From Igneacidithiobacillus sp041146875 (GTDB taxonomy: Bacteria; Pseudomonadota; Gammaproteobacteria; Acidithiobacillales; Acidithiobacillaceae), in NCBI RefSeq assembly GCF_041146875.1, contig NZ_JBFRXP010000009.1:1-64000 (forward strand): DNA of 64,000 nucleotides. Direction: 5' to 3'. The notes beneath the pieces were generated by a model. It saw nothing but the letters and a program-made list of their open reading frames with translations. It had not been told where the DNA came from and searched no databases. The position numbers were made by a program, and so were the translations under genes. Below are positions 15,747 through 24,724 of the stretch, one piece after another. The stretch's first letter is position 1; every line of letters starts with the position of its first letter.

Positions 15747-16253
15747 TTACGGTGCAATGCCAGCGGCAAATTGCTGCAAGCGTTGGCCCTCGGCCCGTGC
15801 TTCGGCGAGCAACCGGTTCCAGTCGTCTGGCGGATGGCCGCTTTCCAGCATCTTGCGGAACACCTTGTAGGCGTCGTCGCTGCTCTCGTAGGCACGCTTC
15901 GTGTCCTCATCGTTGACCCAAGCGAACACGATCACCTTGGTTTGAGCGTGGTAGCGGAAGAACAGTCGGTACTGCTGGAAGAACTTGGCCCGGAACCAGT
16001 GCTTGTGATCCTCGCCGAGGGTGTTGCCCTGCCGGTATTCCGGCCGCGCCGGGTCTTGCGGGATGACGTCGAACGCCAGCGCGGTCACCGCCGCCAATCG
16101 CTTGCTGGCGTTCTTCTTCACGTAGCCGACGTGGTCCTTTTGCTTGAACGCTTCGACCTGCTGGGCCAAAGCTTCAATCTGGGCAAGGAACAGCGGGTGA
16201 GCGAAAACCGTCCAGCCGTGAATGACCAAGGGCGCGGGCTTGTCCGCGCTCAT
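15747..16253 (-). CDS. yhaV: YhaV-type RelE-like toxin (168 aa)
   Basis: Ribosome-linked mRNA endonuclease of the PrlF-YhaV pair. Matching parts include VIHGWTVFAHPLFLAQIEALAQ, DVIPQDPARPEYRQGNTLG, HWFRAKFFQQYRLFFRYH and VIVFAWVNDEDTKRAYESSDDAY. Length is as expected. It overlaps prlF by 4 nt and follows it, the normal order. Confidence 0.9.
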   Translation of the reverse strand: MSADKPAPLVIHGWTVFAHPLFLAQIEALAQQVEAFKQKDHVGYVKKNASKRLAAVTALAFDVIPQDPARPEYRQGNTLGEDHKHWFRAKFFQQYRLFFRYHAQTKVIVFAWVNDEDTKRAYESSDDAYKVFRKMLESGHPPDDWNRLLAEARAEGQRLQQFAAGIAP

Positions 16254-16579
16254 TCATCGTCTGCCGACAGGGCGGCATCGAGATCGACATCGACGCCGCC
16301 GACCAGCGATTGGAGTCGCTGGACGAAGTCAGCATCCACGGCCTGCAGGCGTTCCGGGTGACTGGCGATGTCGCGGGCCAGGAAGCCCAGGAACTGGCCG
16401 AGCACCGGGTCGCCGCCTTCGGAGACTTCAGCACGGGTCAGCACCACCTCACCGCTGGGGCGGATGGTGTAGTGGATTTTGTCGCGCTTGCCGAGCCGAA
16501 GGGCGCGGCGCACGGTTTCCGGCACCGTGGTCTGGTAGCGGTCAGTCAGCGTGGATTCGACTTCGAGGGTGGCAGGCAT
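16250..16579 (-). CDS. prlF: PrlF (SohA)-type antitoxin (109 aa)
   Basis: AbrB-like swapped-hairpin antitoxin: ESTLTDRYQTTVPETVRRAL at the N-terminus, then IHYTIRPSGEVVLTRA, and a C-terminal part with DPVLGQFLGFLARDI and HPERLQ, which are typical of PrlF. It should bind YhaV and repress the operon. A long perfect palindrome lies 40 bp upstream of its start. Confidence 0.9.
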   Translation of the reverse strand: MPATLEVESTLTDRYQTTVPETVRRALRLGKRDKIHYTIRPSGEVVLTRAEVSEGGDPVLGQFLGFLARDIASHPERLQAVDADFVQRLQSLVGGVDVDLDAALSADDE

Positions 16580-16619
16580 GGTACTCTCCGGTCTAAGAGG
16601 GGAGGATGTGCTGCATGAT

Positions 16620-16655
16620 AATGCATTTGCATTGCCATGTCAATGCAAATGCATT
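16620..16655. promoter_or_regulatory. 15-bp-arm palindrome, likely PrlF-YhaV operator
   Basis: AATGCATTTGCATTG and its exact reverse complement are separated by CCATGT. Each arm is itself built of the ATGCA/TGCAT motif, so there may be several overlapping binding sites. Location directly upstream of prlF fits autoregulation by the TA complex. Confidence 0.75.
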
Positions 16656-16978
16656 GTCTATGATTGTTGCCATCCTGTCCGGTGTTTCGGATGGGCGACT
16701 GGCTACCACTTTCCATATCGAATGCCGCGAGCCGGGGGTGTCCATACGATCAGGCGAATGTCTGTGAAAACGGCCGAATATGACAAAATTGGGACCGTGG
16801 CCTGAAGGACGGACTCTTGTTCAGGAATTGGTTGTGGGTTCGCTTCCGCAGTCCGCCACCACCAGGATGTCTCAGCCGTCCACGGCCTTCAGGGTTTTCT
16901 CCGAAAGTTCCATGGTATGCTATATCCTGTCGTCTTTTAGACCGACGTTGGCGATACTCCGGGTTCGGGCAGGCCCTC

Positions 16979-17032
16979 ATGATGGGTGCGGGCTTCGGGA
17001 TCGGAGGCGATCTCATCAACAGCATCTTCTGA
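16979..17032 (+). CDS. Glycine-rich micro-ORF (17 aa)
   Basis: Reads MMGAGFGIGGDLINSIF then stop. The two ATGs lie in a longer open frame but have no strong ribosome site. It is followed 13 bp later by another tiny ORF. Gly-rich short peptides of this kind are seen in mobile elements, but it could equally be the tail of a lost protein. Confidence 0.25.
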   Translation: MMGAGFGIGGDLINSIF

Positions 17033-17045
17033 GCGTGGTTTGACC

Positions 17046-17144
17046 ATGGCGGCAGCGGTGTGGTGTGCATTGCTGCCCATCGCAGCCACCTTTGCGACAC
17101 CGGAAGAGAATCAGACAACGGCATTATCGGACAAGAAGGGGTAA
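17046..17144 (+). CDS. Micro-ORF with signal-like N-terminus (32 aa)
   Basis: MAAAVWCALLPIAATFATPEE looks like a short secretion or lipoprotein-type leader followed by a polar tail ending LSDKKG. Its stop TAA is four bases before the next ATG. No strong ribosome site. Function unknown; evidence is only arrangement and composition. Confidence 0.3.
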   Translation: MAAAVWCALLPIAATFATPEENQTTALSDKKG

Positions 17145-17148
17145 TGAT

Positions 17149-17286
17149 ATGGATCCAGTTACGCTATTTGCCATAGTTCTGGTATCTGTGGCCGCTATTC
17201 TGGCGGGTGGTATCCGTTTCTCCCACTGGTGGTACGAGCAGGAGAAAAAGCCAAAAAAAAGAGCCGACCCCCCACACGGTCATTGA
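17149..17286 (+). CDS. Small single-pass membrane protein (45 aa)
   Basis: The ATG follows AAGGGG at 8 nt. The protein has one membrane segment (LFAIVLVSVAAILAGGI), a short aromatic motif (HWWYEQEKK) and a basic, Pro-rich tail ending in PPHGH. It follows two other tiny ORFs nearly without gaps, suggesting a small operon just inside the tRNA-Ser-like attachment site. No family recognised. Confidence 0.5.
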   Translation: MDPVTLFAIVLVSVAAILAGGIRFSHWWYEQEKKPKKRADPPHGH

Positions 17287-18173
17287 TTACATCTGTCCCA
17301 CGCATTGCGGGGGCTTTGTTAGTGCGTACTCAGCCGCAGACCGGTATGGTTTTCTCCGGAGAAAACCCCGGCTTGGACATACCCCACCTTCTGGGCGAGG
17401 GGAATGTCAAAGCACACTCATCCAACGGGAATGAGGCACGCTTACGCTGATGCGGTTCTTCTTGGGTAGGCTCAATTTTCAGATGCCTGGAGATGACCTA
17501 AATTGATTCCGAGGGCAATCATCAATAGCTCGGTAAGTCAGGTAAGCTGATTTATCGATGTTGAGCCTCTGTTCAGTTTAGGTTCACCATTATGGTGATT
17601 GATCGCATCGGCCAGATCTGATAGAGTTTGCCGAGTAATGAATGTTGTAACTAGGCATTGTAACTATCCCGGCTAAATGGTTTATCTCAACTCATTGATA
17701 GTTCAATAAAAGTATGCACGGAAGGCAGAATCCCACCCTCTCCGCCAATTTCTACTAATATCCTGAATACCAACAGCAGCATGGGGTTCAGGCGGTTGTA
17801 TGGTACAAAAAGCCGGTACAAAACGGAGCGTGCGGGACGAGGAGAAGGTGATGCCCGCCCTGCCCAGAAACCGCTATAAGTCCACCCCCCACGGATTTCA
17901 ATTCGGCATTGTGGTTTCTAATCTCTGTCCCCGTTGGTGGTCTCCTGACCGGAAAAGTTTGCCATCTGGCGATTACCCTCCAAGAAGAAGCCCGATCGGC
18001 CGTGGACGTTCTTGATGACTGATCCTATATACACAATTAGTGGACTTCACGCAGTCGCAGGTCGATGGGCAAAGGAACTACCCGGCAAAAGTAGACCACT
18101 CGATTCCGTGTATGATACGCTGCTTTGAAAGTTAATTAATAAAGAGTTTTTTATTATAAATGTGCGGGGCTAT
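17287..18173. other. Non-coding stretch at the suspected island edge
   Basis: No gene is supported over almost 900 bp. It holds the tRNA-Ser 3'-end-like sequence described separately. A frame at 17800-18015 has no ribosome site and an unusual composition. The last 60 bp before the hydrolase gene are AT-rich (TTAATTAATAAAG, TTTTTTATTATAAA), consistent with a promoter. Confidence 0.4.
17728..17747 (+). other. tRNA-Ser 3'-end match, probable attachment site
   Basis: GAATCCCACCCTCTCCGCCA corresponds to the 3' half of the T arm, acceptor strand, discriminator G and CCA of a bacterial tRNA-Ser. The rest of the tRNA (anticodon and D arms, and the GTTC before the match) is absent, so this is not a tRNA gene. 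Integrases often use tRNA 3' ends and leave such a copy at the far end of the element. Confidence 0.55.
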
Positions 18174-18623
18174 ATGGTAAATAAACATGGGTTGCTGGTT
18201 CTGGATCTGCAAACCGGATTTTCCCATCATCCGGATTGTATTGAATCTATCAGAGATTTGGCACAAGAATACGAAGTTGTTGTGGCTACTCGTTTTTCCC
18301 CTCCTGCGGATAGTAAACATCGGCAGGCGAATAACTATGCCGCTGTGGATGGTGGTTCCGTTATTGATGTCGGGCATGACATTGTCATAGAAAAGACCGG
18401 TTACGGCCTGTCACCCTCGGATCTTTCTGTTTTGCGAGGATTTTCTGAAGTTACAGAATGGGGTCTCGCCGGAAGCCGAAGTGGGGCTTGCATATTGGCT
18501 TGCGCCTTTTCGTTGTGGGATGCGGGAATTCCATTCCATGTCGTGAGATCTCTATGCAACACGCAAAATAGCCATATGCGAGAAGCTATGAGCATCATAC
18601 TACAGCAACAATTTGGTGTCTGA
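18174..18623 (+). CDS. Isochorismatase-like cysteine hydrolase (149 aa)
   Basis: Isochorismatase/nicotinamidase-fold hydrolase. The family triad is visible: Asp in GLLVLDLQTGF, Lys in IVIEKTGYG, and the nucleophilic Cys in GSRSGACILACAF. The substrate cannot be told. I use the ATG giving MVNKHGLLVL; a GTG four codons upstream is possible. The gene is richer in A+T than its right-hand neighbours and sits next to a suspected island edge, so it may be acquired. Confidence 0.75.
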   Translation: MVNKHGLLVLDLQTGFSHHPDCIESIRDLAQEYEVVVATRFSPPADSKHRQANNYAAVDGGSVIDVGHDIVIEKTGYGLSPSDLSVLRGFSEVTEWGLAGSRSGACILACAFSLWDAGIPFHVVRSLCNTQNSHMREAMSIILQQQFGV

Positions 18624-18713
18624 TAACCTACCCCGTTTTGTGTCTGCAAGCTAGGCTTCGTACAATGCAGGGCATTCGGCAAATGACGCCGGCAAACGAT
18701 CAGGACGCAACCG

Positions 18714-19829
18714 ATGAGTACCCCTTTCCCTTTTGGCCATGCCGCAGCGGACCACTGGCGAGATGCACTGGAGCAAGCCCTGGCTGCTTGTGCCTGGGAG
18801 GGTTTCCCTAGCACTCTTGGCTTCCTCTATCTGAACGAAGCTTATGAGCCTGCGCTTGCGGAGATGATGGCGGCGCTGCAGGAGGCCACGGGGGTGCAGG
18901 ATTGGGTGGGGTCGGTGGGTATTGGCGTTGCGGCTACCAATCACGAATATCTCGATACGCCCGCCCTGGCACTGCTGTTTACCGATCTACCAAAGAGCGA
19001 ATATCGTCTTTTTGCCGGCATGGATGCCTACGAAAGTGAAGAGTTGCGTTTGGATGATGGACGTCAGGCGGCCTTGGCCATTGTCCACGCGGACGCCCAC
19101 AGTCAGGATCTACCCGAGCAGGTGCGGCATTTGGCGGCGCGTTGTAGCAGCGGTTTTCTTATGGGGGGTGTGACCAGTAGCCGGGGGCAGGGAGCCCAGC
19201 TTGCCGGGCGTGTGTTACATGGTGGATTAAGCGGCGTGGCGTTTTCCGATCAAGTCATGATCCGCACGCGCCTGAGTCAGGGCTGCACGCCCATTGGGCC
19301 GGTGCACCGAATTCAGGAGGCGGAACGCAACATCGTCGCCACCCTGGATCGTCGTTCCGCCTTGGAAGTCCTCTATGATGAGGTGGGAGAGGTACTGGCA
19401 CGGGATATCCGTCGTGCTGCAGGCTTCATCTTCGCCGCACTCCCGTTGGCCGGTTCGGATCAGGGGGATTACTTGGTGCGTAATCTCGTGGGGGTAGATG
19501 AGCAAAATGGTCTGGTAGCTATTGGCGATTATGTCGAGTCGGGCGCCGAACTGATGTTCTGCAAACGAGATGGGGACAGTGCGCACGCGGATCTGCAGCG
19601 GATGCTTGCCGATCTACAAAAATTAGCGGCTGGTCGCGCCATACGCGGTGCGATTTATGTCTCCTGCCTTGGACGGGGCGAGAGCCTCTTCGGTGCCAAC
19701 TCCATAGAGCTGCGGCTGATCAGCAAGATCCTGGGCGACGTACCATTAGTGGGTTTCTTTGCCAATGGCGAGATCTATCATGATCGCATCTACGGCTATA
19801 CCGGTGTCCTGACCCTGTTTTTGGAATAG
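18714..19829 (+). CDS. FIST-domain sensory protein (371 aa)
   Basis: A cytoplasmic protein with FIST N (about 30-220) and FIST C (about 230-355) regions: GSVGIGVAATNHEYLD, GVTSSRGQGAQLAG, VHRIQEAERNIVATLD, GRAIRGAIYVSCLGRG, and VPLVGFFANGEIYHDRIYGYTGVLTLF. FIST domains are thought to bind small ligands such as amino acids, and in a few cases take part in NO signalling. No kinase or cyclase is attached. It precedes cydD in the same direction by 60 bp, which hints at a link to thiol or redox state; that link is inference. Confidence 0.85.
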   Translation: MSTPFPFGHAAADHWRDALEQALAACAWEGFPSTLGFLYLNEAYEPALAEMMAALQEATGVQDWVGSVGIGVAATNHEYLDTPALALLFTDLPKSEYRLFAGMDAYESEELRLDDGRQAALAIVHADAHSQDLPEQVRHLAARCSSGFLMGGVTSSRGQGAQLAGRVLHGGLSGVAFSDQVMIRTRLSQGCTPIGPVHRIQEAERNIVATLDRRSALEVLYDEVGEVLARDIRRAAGFIFAALPLAGSDQGDYLVRNLVGVDEQNGLVAIGDYVESGAELMFCKRDGDSAHADLQRMLADLQKLAAGRAIRGAIYVSCLGRGESLFGANSIELRLISKILGDVPLVGFFANGEIYHDRIYGYTGVLTLFLE

Positions 19830-19888
19830 TCCATCAGAAAATCCTCACACATGCTATACTGTGGGCCTTACGAACAAAGGCGGAGACC

Positions 19889-21646
19889 GTGGCAAAAGCG
19901 GAGCGCATTGATCAACGACTGATGAAGACTGGCAAGGGCGCGCGTGGTGCGCTCTATTTTGCCATTGGCTTGGGGTTACTGGCGGGTCTTTTAATTATCC
20001 TCCAGGCCTGGATATTGGCGCACATCGTCAACGACGTCTCTTTTCATGGCCTGGGTCTGGCGGCAGTTTCCGGGTTCCTGGGAGCATTGTTGGGGCTTTT
20101 CGTACTGCGCGCGGCCCTTTCCTGGGCGGCGGAGATTGTTGCCTTTCGCGCTAGCGCCAGTATCAAGACGCAACTGCGGCAAGAGTTGTTACAGCACCTG
20201 TTCCGCCGTGGCCCGGTGGCGCTAGCGGGTGAGCGGGCGGGGGACATCGCCAGCACCCTGATTGAAGGTATCGAGGCGCTTGAACCCTATTTCTCGCGCT
20301 ACCTGCCGCAGATGGCCTTGGTGAGTTTAGTGCCCTTTGCCATCCTGGTTTTCGTCTTCCCCGTAGACTGGATTAGCGGCTTGATTCTGCTGATCAGTGG
20401 TCCCCTGATTCCTTTCTTTATGGTTTTGGTTGGCTATGCCGCAGAGGCCATAAACCAACGCCAGTGGCGCCAGATGCTACTGATGAGCGCCCATTTTCTG
20501 GATACCTTGCAGGGGCTTACCACCCTCAAAATCTTTGGGCGCGCCAAGGATGAGATCGAGATTGTCGCCCACATTTCCGAAAACTATCGCCGCAGCACCA
20601 TGGCTGGTTTACGCGTGGCATTTTTGACTTCTGCGGTACTGGAATTTTTCGCAAGCCTCTCCATCGCGCTGGTCGCCGTCTCTCTAGGCGCGCGACTGTT
20701 ACAGGTGCATGCCTCGGTAGATTTTTACGCGGCTTTCTTCGTATTGCTCCTGGCACCGGAGTTCTTCGCGCCGCTGCGTGGTCTTTCTACCCATTATCAT
20801 GCGCGCATGAGTGCCATTGCCGCAGCCAAGCGCATTTTTGAAATTCTGGATGCCCCCATAGCGGCGCAGGCAGAGGGCGGACAAGCGCTGCCGGCGTCCT
20901 CTAGTGCGCTTGCTATCGAGATGAAAGAGCTGCATTTTCGCTATGGTCCGGAGGACGCGGAAGCCCTGGCGGGGTTCAACGCCAGCTTTCCTGCCGGTAG
21001 CTACACCGCCATTGTCGGCGCGAGTGGGGCCGGGAAGAGCACGGTGGCGAACGCCATTCTGGGCTTCATCCAGGCGGATAGCGGCGCGATACTGGTGGAT
21101 GGACAGGATCTGCAAGGCATTAGTCGTAACGCCTGGCATGCCCAATTGGCATGGATTCCACAAAGCCCGCGCCTCTTTTACGGCAGCATTGCCGACAATC
21201 TACGCTTGGTGAAACCAGATGCGAGCGATCCCGAGCTACAGCAGGCCGCGCAAGACGCCCATGCCCTGGAGTTTATTGAGCGCCTGCCGCAATCCTGGGA
21301 TACCCGTATTGGTGATCTGGGGCAAGGACTATCAGGAGGGCAAATCCAGCGCATTGCTCTGGCCCGCGCCTTTCTCAAGAATCCCCGCTTGTTGTTGATG
21401 GATGAGGCGACCGCCAACCTCGATATGGAGAGCGAGTCGCTCTTTCTCGATTCGTTAGAGAAACTTCGGCAAGGGCGGACGGTGATTGTCATTGCCCACC
21501 GCCTGGCCACGGCGCAGCGCGCCGAGCGCATCCTCGTCATTGATGCTGGACGGGTAGTGGAAACCGGCAATCATCAAGAACTGCTGGCATTGAATGGGGC
21601 CTATGCGCGTCTGGTGCAGGCCTATCGGGGGCAGCATGGCAAATAA
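19889..21646 (+). CDS. cydD: CydD, ABC exporter subunit for cysteine/glutathione (585 aa)
   Basis: Half of the CydDC inner-membrane ABC exporter that moves cysteine and glutathione to the periplasm and is needed for cytochrome bd assembly. The transmembrane domain fills the first 320 residues; Walker A GASGAGKST is at 377-385, signature LSGGQ near 481 and Walker B LLLMDEATANLD near 500. Start is GTG with GGCGGAG upstream. The stop lies inside the start region of cydC (11-nt overlap). No cydAB is in the window. Confidence 0.9.
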   Translation: MAKAERIDQRLMKTGKGARGALYFAIGLGLLAGLLIILQAWILAHIVNDVSFHGLGLAAVSGFLGALLGLFVLRAALSWAAEIVAFRASASIKTQLRQELLQHLFRRGPVALAGERAGDIASTLIEGIEALEPYFSRYLPQMALVSLVPFAILVFVFPVDWISGLILLISGPLIPFFMVLVGYAAEAINQRQWRQMLLMSAHFLDTLQGLTTLKIFGRAKDEIEIVAHISENYRRSTMAGLRVAFLTSAVLEFFASLSIALVAVSLGARLLQVHASVDFYAAFFVLLLAPEFFAPLRGLSTHYHARMSAIAAAKRIFEILDAPIAAQAEGGQALPASSSALAIEMKELHFRYGPEDAEALAGFNASFPAGSYTAIVGASGAGKSTVANAILGFIQADSGAILVDGQDLQGISRNAWHAQLAWIPQSPRLFYGSIADNLRLVKPDASDPELQQAAQDAHALEFIERLPQSWDTRIGDLGQGLSGGQIQRIALARAFLKNPRLLLMDEATANLDMESESLFLDSLEKLRQGRTVIVIAHRLATAQRAERILVIDAGRVVETGNHQELLALNGAYARLVQAYRGQHGK

Positions 21647-23402
21647 TCGCGATCTTTGGCGCCTGCTGCGTCTTTTTCTGCCCTACCGCTGGTGGATGCT
21701 GGGTGGTGCCCTGCTGAGTCTGCTGACCATCCTCGCCAACTTTGGTTTGATGACTCTTTCCGGCTGGTTTCTTGCCAGTGCTGCCTTGGCCGGTTTGGGT
21801 GGCTGGGCCACCCTCAACCAGTACAATTTCTTTCTGCCCGCAGCGGGGGTGCGCGCCTTTGCTACCACCCGGGTCATTTCGCGTTGGCTAGAACGCATCG
21901 TTACCCATGAGGCCACCTTTCGCCTTCTGTCCAAGCTGCGAGTCTGGTTCTACACCCGTATCGAGCCCCTGGCCCCGGCCGGGCTGCAGGGTTACCGGTC
22001 TGGCGATATCCTCTCGCGCCTTGTCGCCGACATCGACACCCTCAACAACTTCTATTTGCGGGTTTTTACGCCTTTTTTGGTGGCGGGGCTGGCGACCCTG
22101 CTCATGGCCGGATTTTTTGCCCTTTACACTTGGTCGGTTGGTCTAGCCCTATTGATTTTGCTGGCACTCACCGGCTTGTTATTGCCCCTCCTGAGTGAGC
22201 GCCTCGGTGCGCGAAGTAGCCAAGAGGTGACGCAGATTCAGGCGGAGATGCGCACCCAGGTAGTGGATGCCCTGCAGGGTATGGGCGAGATTCTTGCGGG
22301 TAACGCGGCGGAACGCGTGCAACAACGCTTCCTGCAGGAAAACGCCGCGCTCCTCGAGCGTCAGCGGCGGCTGGCTGGGGTAGCTGGTATTGGCACGGCC
22401 GGGATGAGCTTTATGGCCAACCTGACCCTCTGGATCATTTTGCTGCTGGCCATTCCCCTGGTAGCCGGGCACTCTCTGCCGCCCGCCGAATTGCCCATGT
22501 TTGCGCTGGGTACGCTTGCGGCCTTTGAGGCGGTATTAGCCTTGCCTCTCGCCTTTCAGGTATTGGGGCAGACCCGTGAGGCGGCGCGGCGCATCTTTGA
22601 AATTGCCGATCAGCAGCCGCTATTCGCGGATGCCCCAAACCCGCTGCCTGAACCAAGCAACTTCGATATGGAAATCAGTGGCCTGCATTTGCGCTATCCA
22701 GCGGCGCGGGACGAGGCGCTACGTGGCCTAGATTTGCAGGTACGCCAGGGTGAGCGCATCGCGATTCTCGGTTCTACGGGCGCGGGCAAAAGCAGTATCG
22801 CCAATCTGCTTTTGCGTTTTTATGATTACCAGGGCGGTTCGGCGCGCCTGGGAGGCAGAGAACTACGGGACTACCCCGGCGATCAATTGCGCCAATACTT
22901 TGCCTTGCTCTCGCAACGTAGCCATCTCTTTCACAGCACCATTCGCGATAACCTCCTCTTAGCCAAAGGCGACGCGGAGGAAGAGGAGCTCTGGGCGGCG
23001 TTGCGTCAGGCCCAGCTTGCGGACTTTGTCGAAGCGTTACCGCAGGGCCTGGACAATATTGTGGGCGAGGGTGGGGTTAATCTTTCCGGTGGGCAGGCGC
23101 GGCGCATTGCCATTGCCCGTACTGTGCTCAAGGATAGTCCGATCCTGATCCTGGATGAACCCAGCGAGGGTCTCGACGCGCTTACGGAAGCGAAATTTTT
23201 GCAGGATCTACGCAGTCTGATGAGTGGGCGCACGGTGATTTATATCACGCATCGCCTGCTCGGTTTGGAAGATATGGACTGCATCTACGTCATGGCCGAC
23301 GGCCTGGTACAAGAGAGCGGTACCTATGCGGAGTTGGTCGCTAAGCCGCAGAGCCTCTTGCACCGTTTCGCGCAGTTTGGCGGTACGCTATTCGACTCGT
23401 AA
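21636..23402 (+). CDS. cydC: CydC, ABC exporter subunit for cysteine/glutathione (588 aa)
   Basis: Partner of CydD. The N-terminal ABC-transporter membrane domain opens with LWRLLRLFLPYRWWMLGGAL; Walker A GSTGAGKSS begins at residue 379, LSGGQ near 483, then LILDEPSEGLDA. The extended frame begins 14 codons earlier, but the ATG giving MANNRDLWRL matches the family N-terminus and overlaps cydD in the usual way. The gene ends one base before the stop of a convergent small gene. Confidence 0.9.
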   Translation: MANNRDLWRLLRLFLPYRWWMLGGALLSLLTILANFGLMTLSGWFLASAALAGLGGWATLNQYNFFLPAAGVRAFATTRVISRWLERIVTHEATFRLLSKLRVWFYTRIEPLAPAGLQGYRSGDILSRLVADIDTLNNFYLRVFTPFLVAGLATLLMAGFFALYTWSVGLALLILLALTGLLLPLLSERLGARSSQEVTQIQAEMRTQVVDALQGMGEILAGNAAERVQQRFLQENAALLERQRRLAGVAGIGTAGMSFMANLTLWIILLLAIPLVAGHSLPPAELPMFALGTLAAFEAVLALPLAFQVLGQTREAARRIFEIADQQPLFADAPNPLPEPSNFDMEISGLHLRYPAARDEALRGLDLQVRQGERIAILGSTGAGKSSIANLLLRFYDYQGGSARLGGRELRDYPGDQLRQYFALLSQRSHLFHSTIRDNLLLAKGDAEEEELWAALRQAQLADFVEALPQGLDNIVGEGGVNLSGGQARRIAIARTVLKDSPILILDEPSEGLDALTEAKFLQDLRSLMSGRTVIYITHRLLGLEDMDCIYVMADGLVQESGTYAELVAKPQSLLHRFAQFGGTLFDS

Positions 23403-23403
23403 A

Positions 23404-23751
23404 CTAACCCCGCTGTCCGCCCAGTTCCGTACCCAGCATCTGGTGCAGAAGCTGATGCGCCGCCGCGGCATTCTGCTGACATTTGGGATTGCTCGGGTCG
23501 TTCACACAATGCAGGGTACTGCCAAGTAGTTGCATCGTTTTCTTCTGCATCTGCGTTTGTGCCTGCAGGTGTTGGGGGCTACTGGTCAGGCGCGACACGC
23601 CGTAGCCCAGGCCGGATGAGAGCACGCTGGCAACGATAAAGACCAGCAGCTTACGACTAAAGCCCGGTGGCATGCCATGATCATCGAGATAACGATGGCT
23701 ATACCAGGCGAAGGGAAAGTAGCTGACAATGCCGGTAACGAGTCCCCACAT
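23404..23751 (-). CDS. Hypothetical membrane protein (115 aa)
   Basis: Two hydrophobic stretches (LVTGIVSYFPFAWYSHRYL and LLVFIVASVLSSGLGYGVS) are followed by a polar Gln-rich C-terminal half with two Cys. Not recognised. It lies 6 bp downstream of ygfZ in the same direction and may share its transcript. Confidence 0.6.
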   Translation of the reverse strand: MWGLVTGIVSYFPFAWYSHRYLDDHGMPPGFSRKLLVFIVASVLSSGLGYGVSRLTSSPQHLQAQTQMQKKTMQLLGSTLHCVNDPSNPKCQQNAAAAHQLLHQMLGTELGGQRG

Positions 23752-23757
23752 CTCGAA

Positions 23758-24672
23758 TTATTTCTCCTCTCGGGAGAGAGGAAGTGGATAGGGCAGGGTG
23801 CCAATTTGCAGCACTGGCCCCTCCTGCGCACCCAAATGCAGAGGCTCATGGTCATTGGCGGCGCGCAAAACCACCAAAGCGCTTGCCGTATTTCCTTCGC
23901 TTGCCGCATTGATGACCAAACCTACAGCTTGCTCACCCATGCTCGGCGCGAAGATTCCCAGTCCCGCCGCGAGCTCCTGGGCGCCCTGTAGTAAATAGCA
24001 TTGGCGTTTTAGGACGCCGAGATAGTGGGAGCGAGCGACAATTTCCTGTCCGGGATAACAACCTTTCTTGAAATTGATGCCGCCGAGCACCTCCTGGTTC
24101 AATTCCTGGGGGATGATCTGCTCGCTTGTCGCGCGGGTGATGAAAGCCGTTCCGGCACGGATGGCCGCTGCCCACCAGTCATTGGCAGCACCTTTGCTGG
24201 CGCCTATCTGTGAAGCAACACGCGCCAAAGTGTCATTGTCTCGTACTAGGAGCAAAGCCGCTGGCTGCGGCCACGGGAGGCGCGCAACAATACCAGTGCT
24301 GGCGCTTTCTGCTCCTATGCGTGTCTGTAGTCCGTCAACATCCAGGTCCGTGCCCCAAATGCCCCAGAGTTGCTGCGTGCTGATCGCAATTTCCGCCTTC
24401 GCCATCAAACGAAATTTGCGTAGCCGTTGGCTGACCTCTTCCGCGAGATCGGCAGCCAAAAACAGGAAAAAGCCCGATTCTTCACGCTGCAAAAAGAAAT
24501 TCGCAATCATTCGGCCCTTGGCGGTACTGTAGCTACTCCATTGCCCCTCACCCCTTGGCAATCGCACGACGTCGTTGGAGAATTGTCCCTGCAAAAATTT
24601 TTCCGCGTCGGGGCCATGGATGTGAATGGTCCCCATATTGTCGGTTAAGGGAGCGTAGTGGATGTCGGCCAT
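23758..24672 (-). CDS. ygfZ: YgfZ/GcvT-like folate-binding protein (304 aa)
   Basis: Folate-dependent factor for building or repairing Fe-S clusters. The hallmark motif KGCYPGQE lies at residues 203-210; most homologues have KGCYTGQE, so Pro replaces Thr while the Cys is kept. N-terminal parts (IHIHGPDAEKFLQGQFSNDV, STAKGRMIANF) match the family. It is divergent from the ygfX-like gene, an arrangement linked in many gammaproteobacteria with sdhE/nadB. Confidence 0.9.
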   Translation of the reverse strand: MADIHYAPLTDNMGTIHIHGPDAEKFLQGQFSNDVVRLPRGEGQWSSYSTAKGRMIANFFLQREESGFFLFLAADLAEEVSQRLRKFRLMAKAEIAISTQQLWGIWGTDLDVDGLQTRIGAESASTGIVARLPWPQPAALLLVRDNDTLARVASQIGASKGAANDWWAAAIRAGTAFITRATSEQIIPQELNQEVLGGINFKKGCYPGQEIVARSHYLGVLKRQCYLLQGAQELAAGLGIFAPSMGEQAVGLVINAASEGNTASALVVLRAANDHEPLHLGAQEGPVLQIGTLPYPLPLSREEK

Positions 24673-24724
24673 GGGTATGGTCTCCAGAAAAAAGCTAGTG
24701 AAGGGCTGTCATGATAGCGCGGCT

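Noticed and set aside
17728..17747. tRNA-Ser gene
   Set aside because: Only the 3' T-arm/acceptor part exists; no anticodon or D arm upstream.
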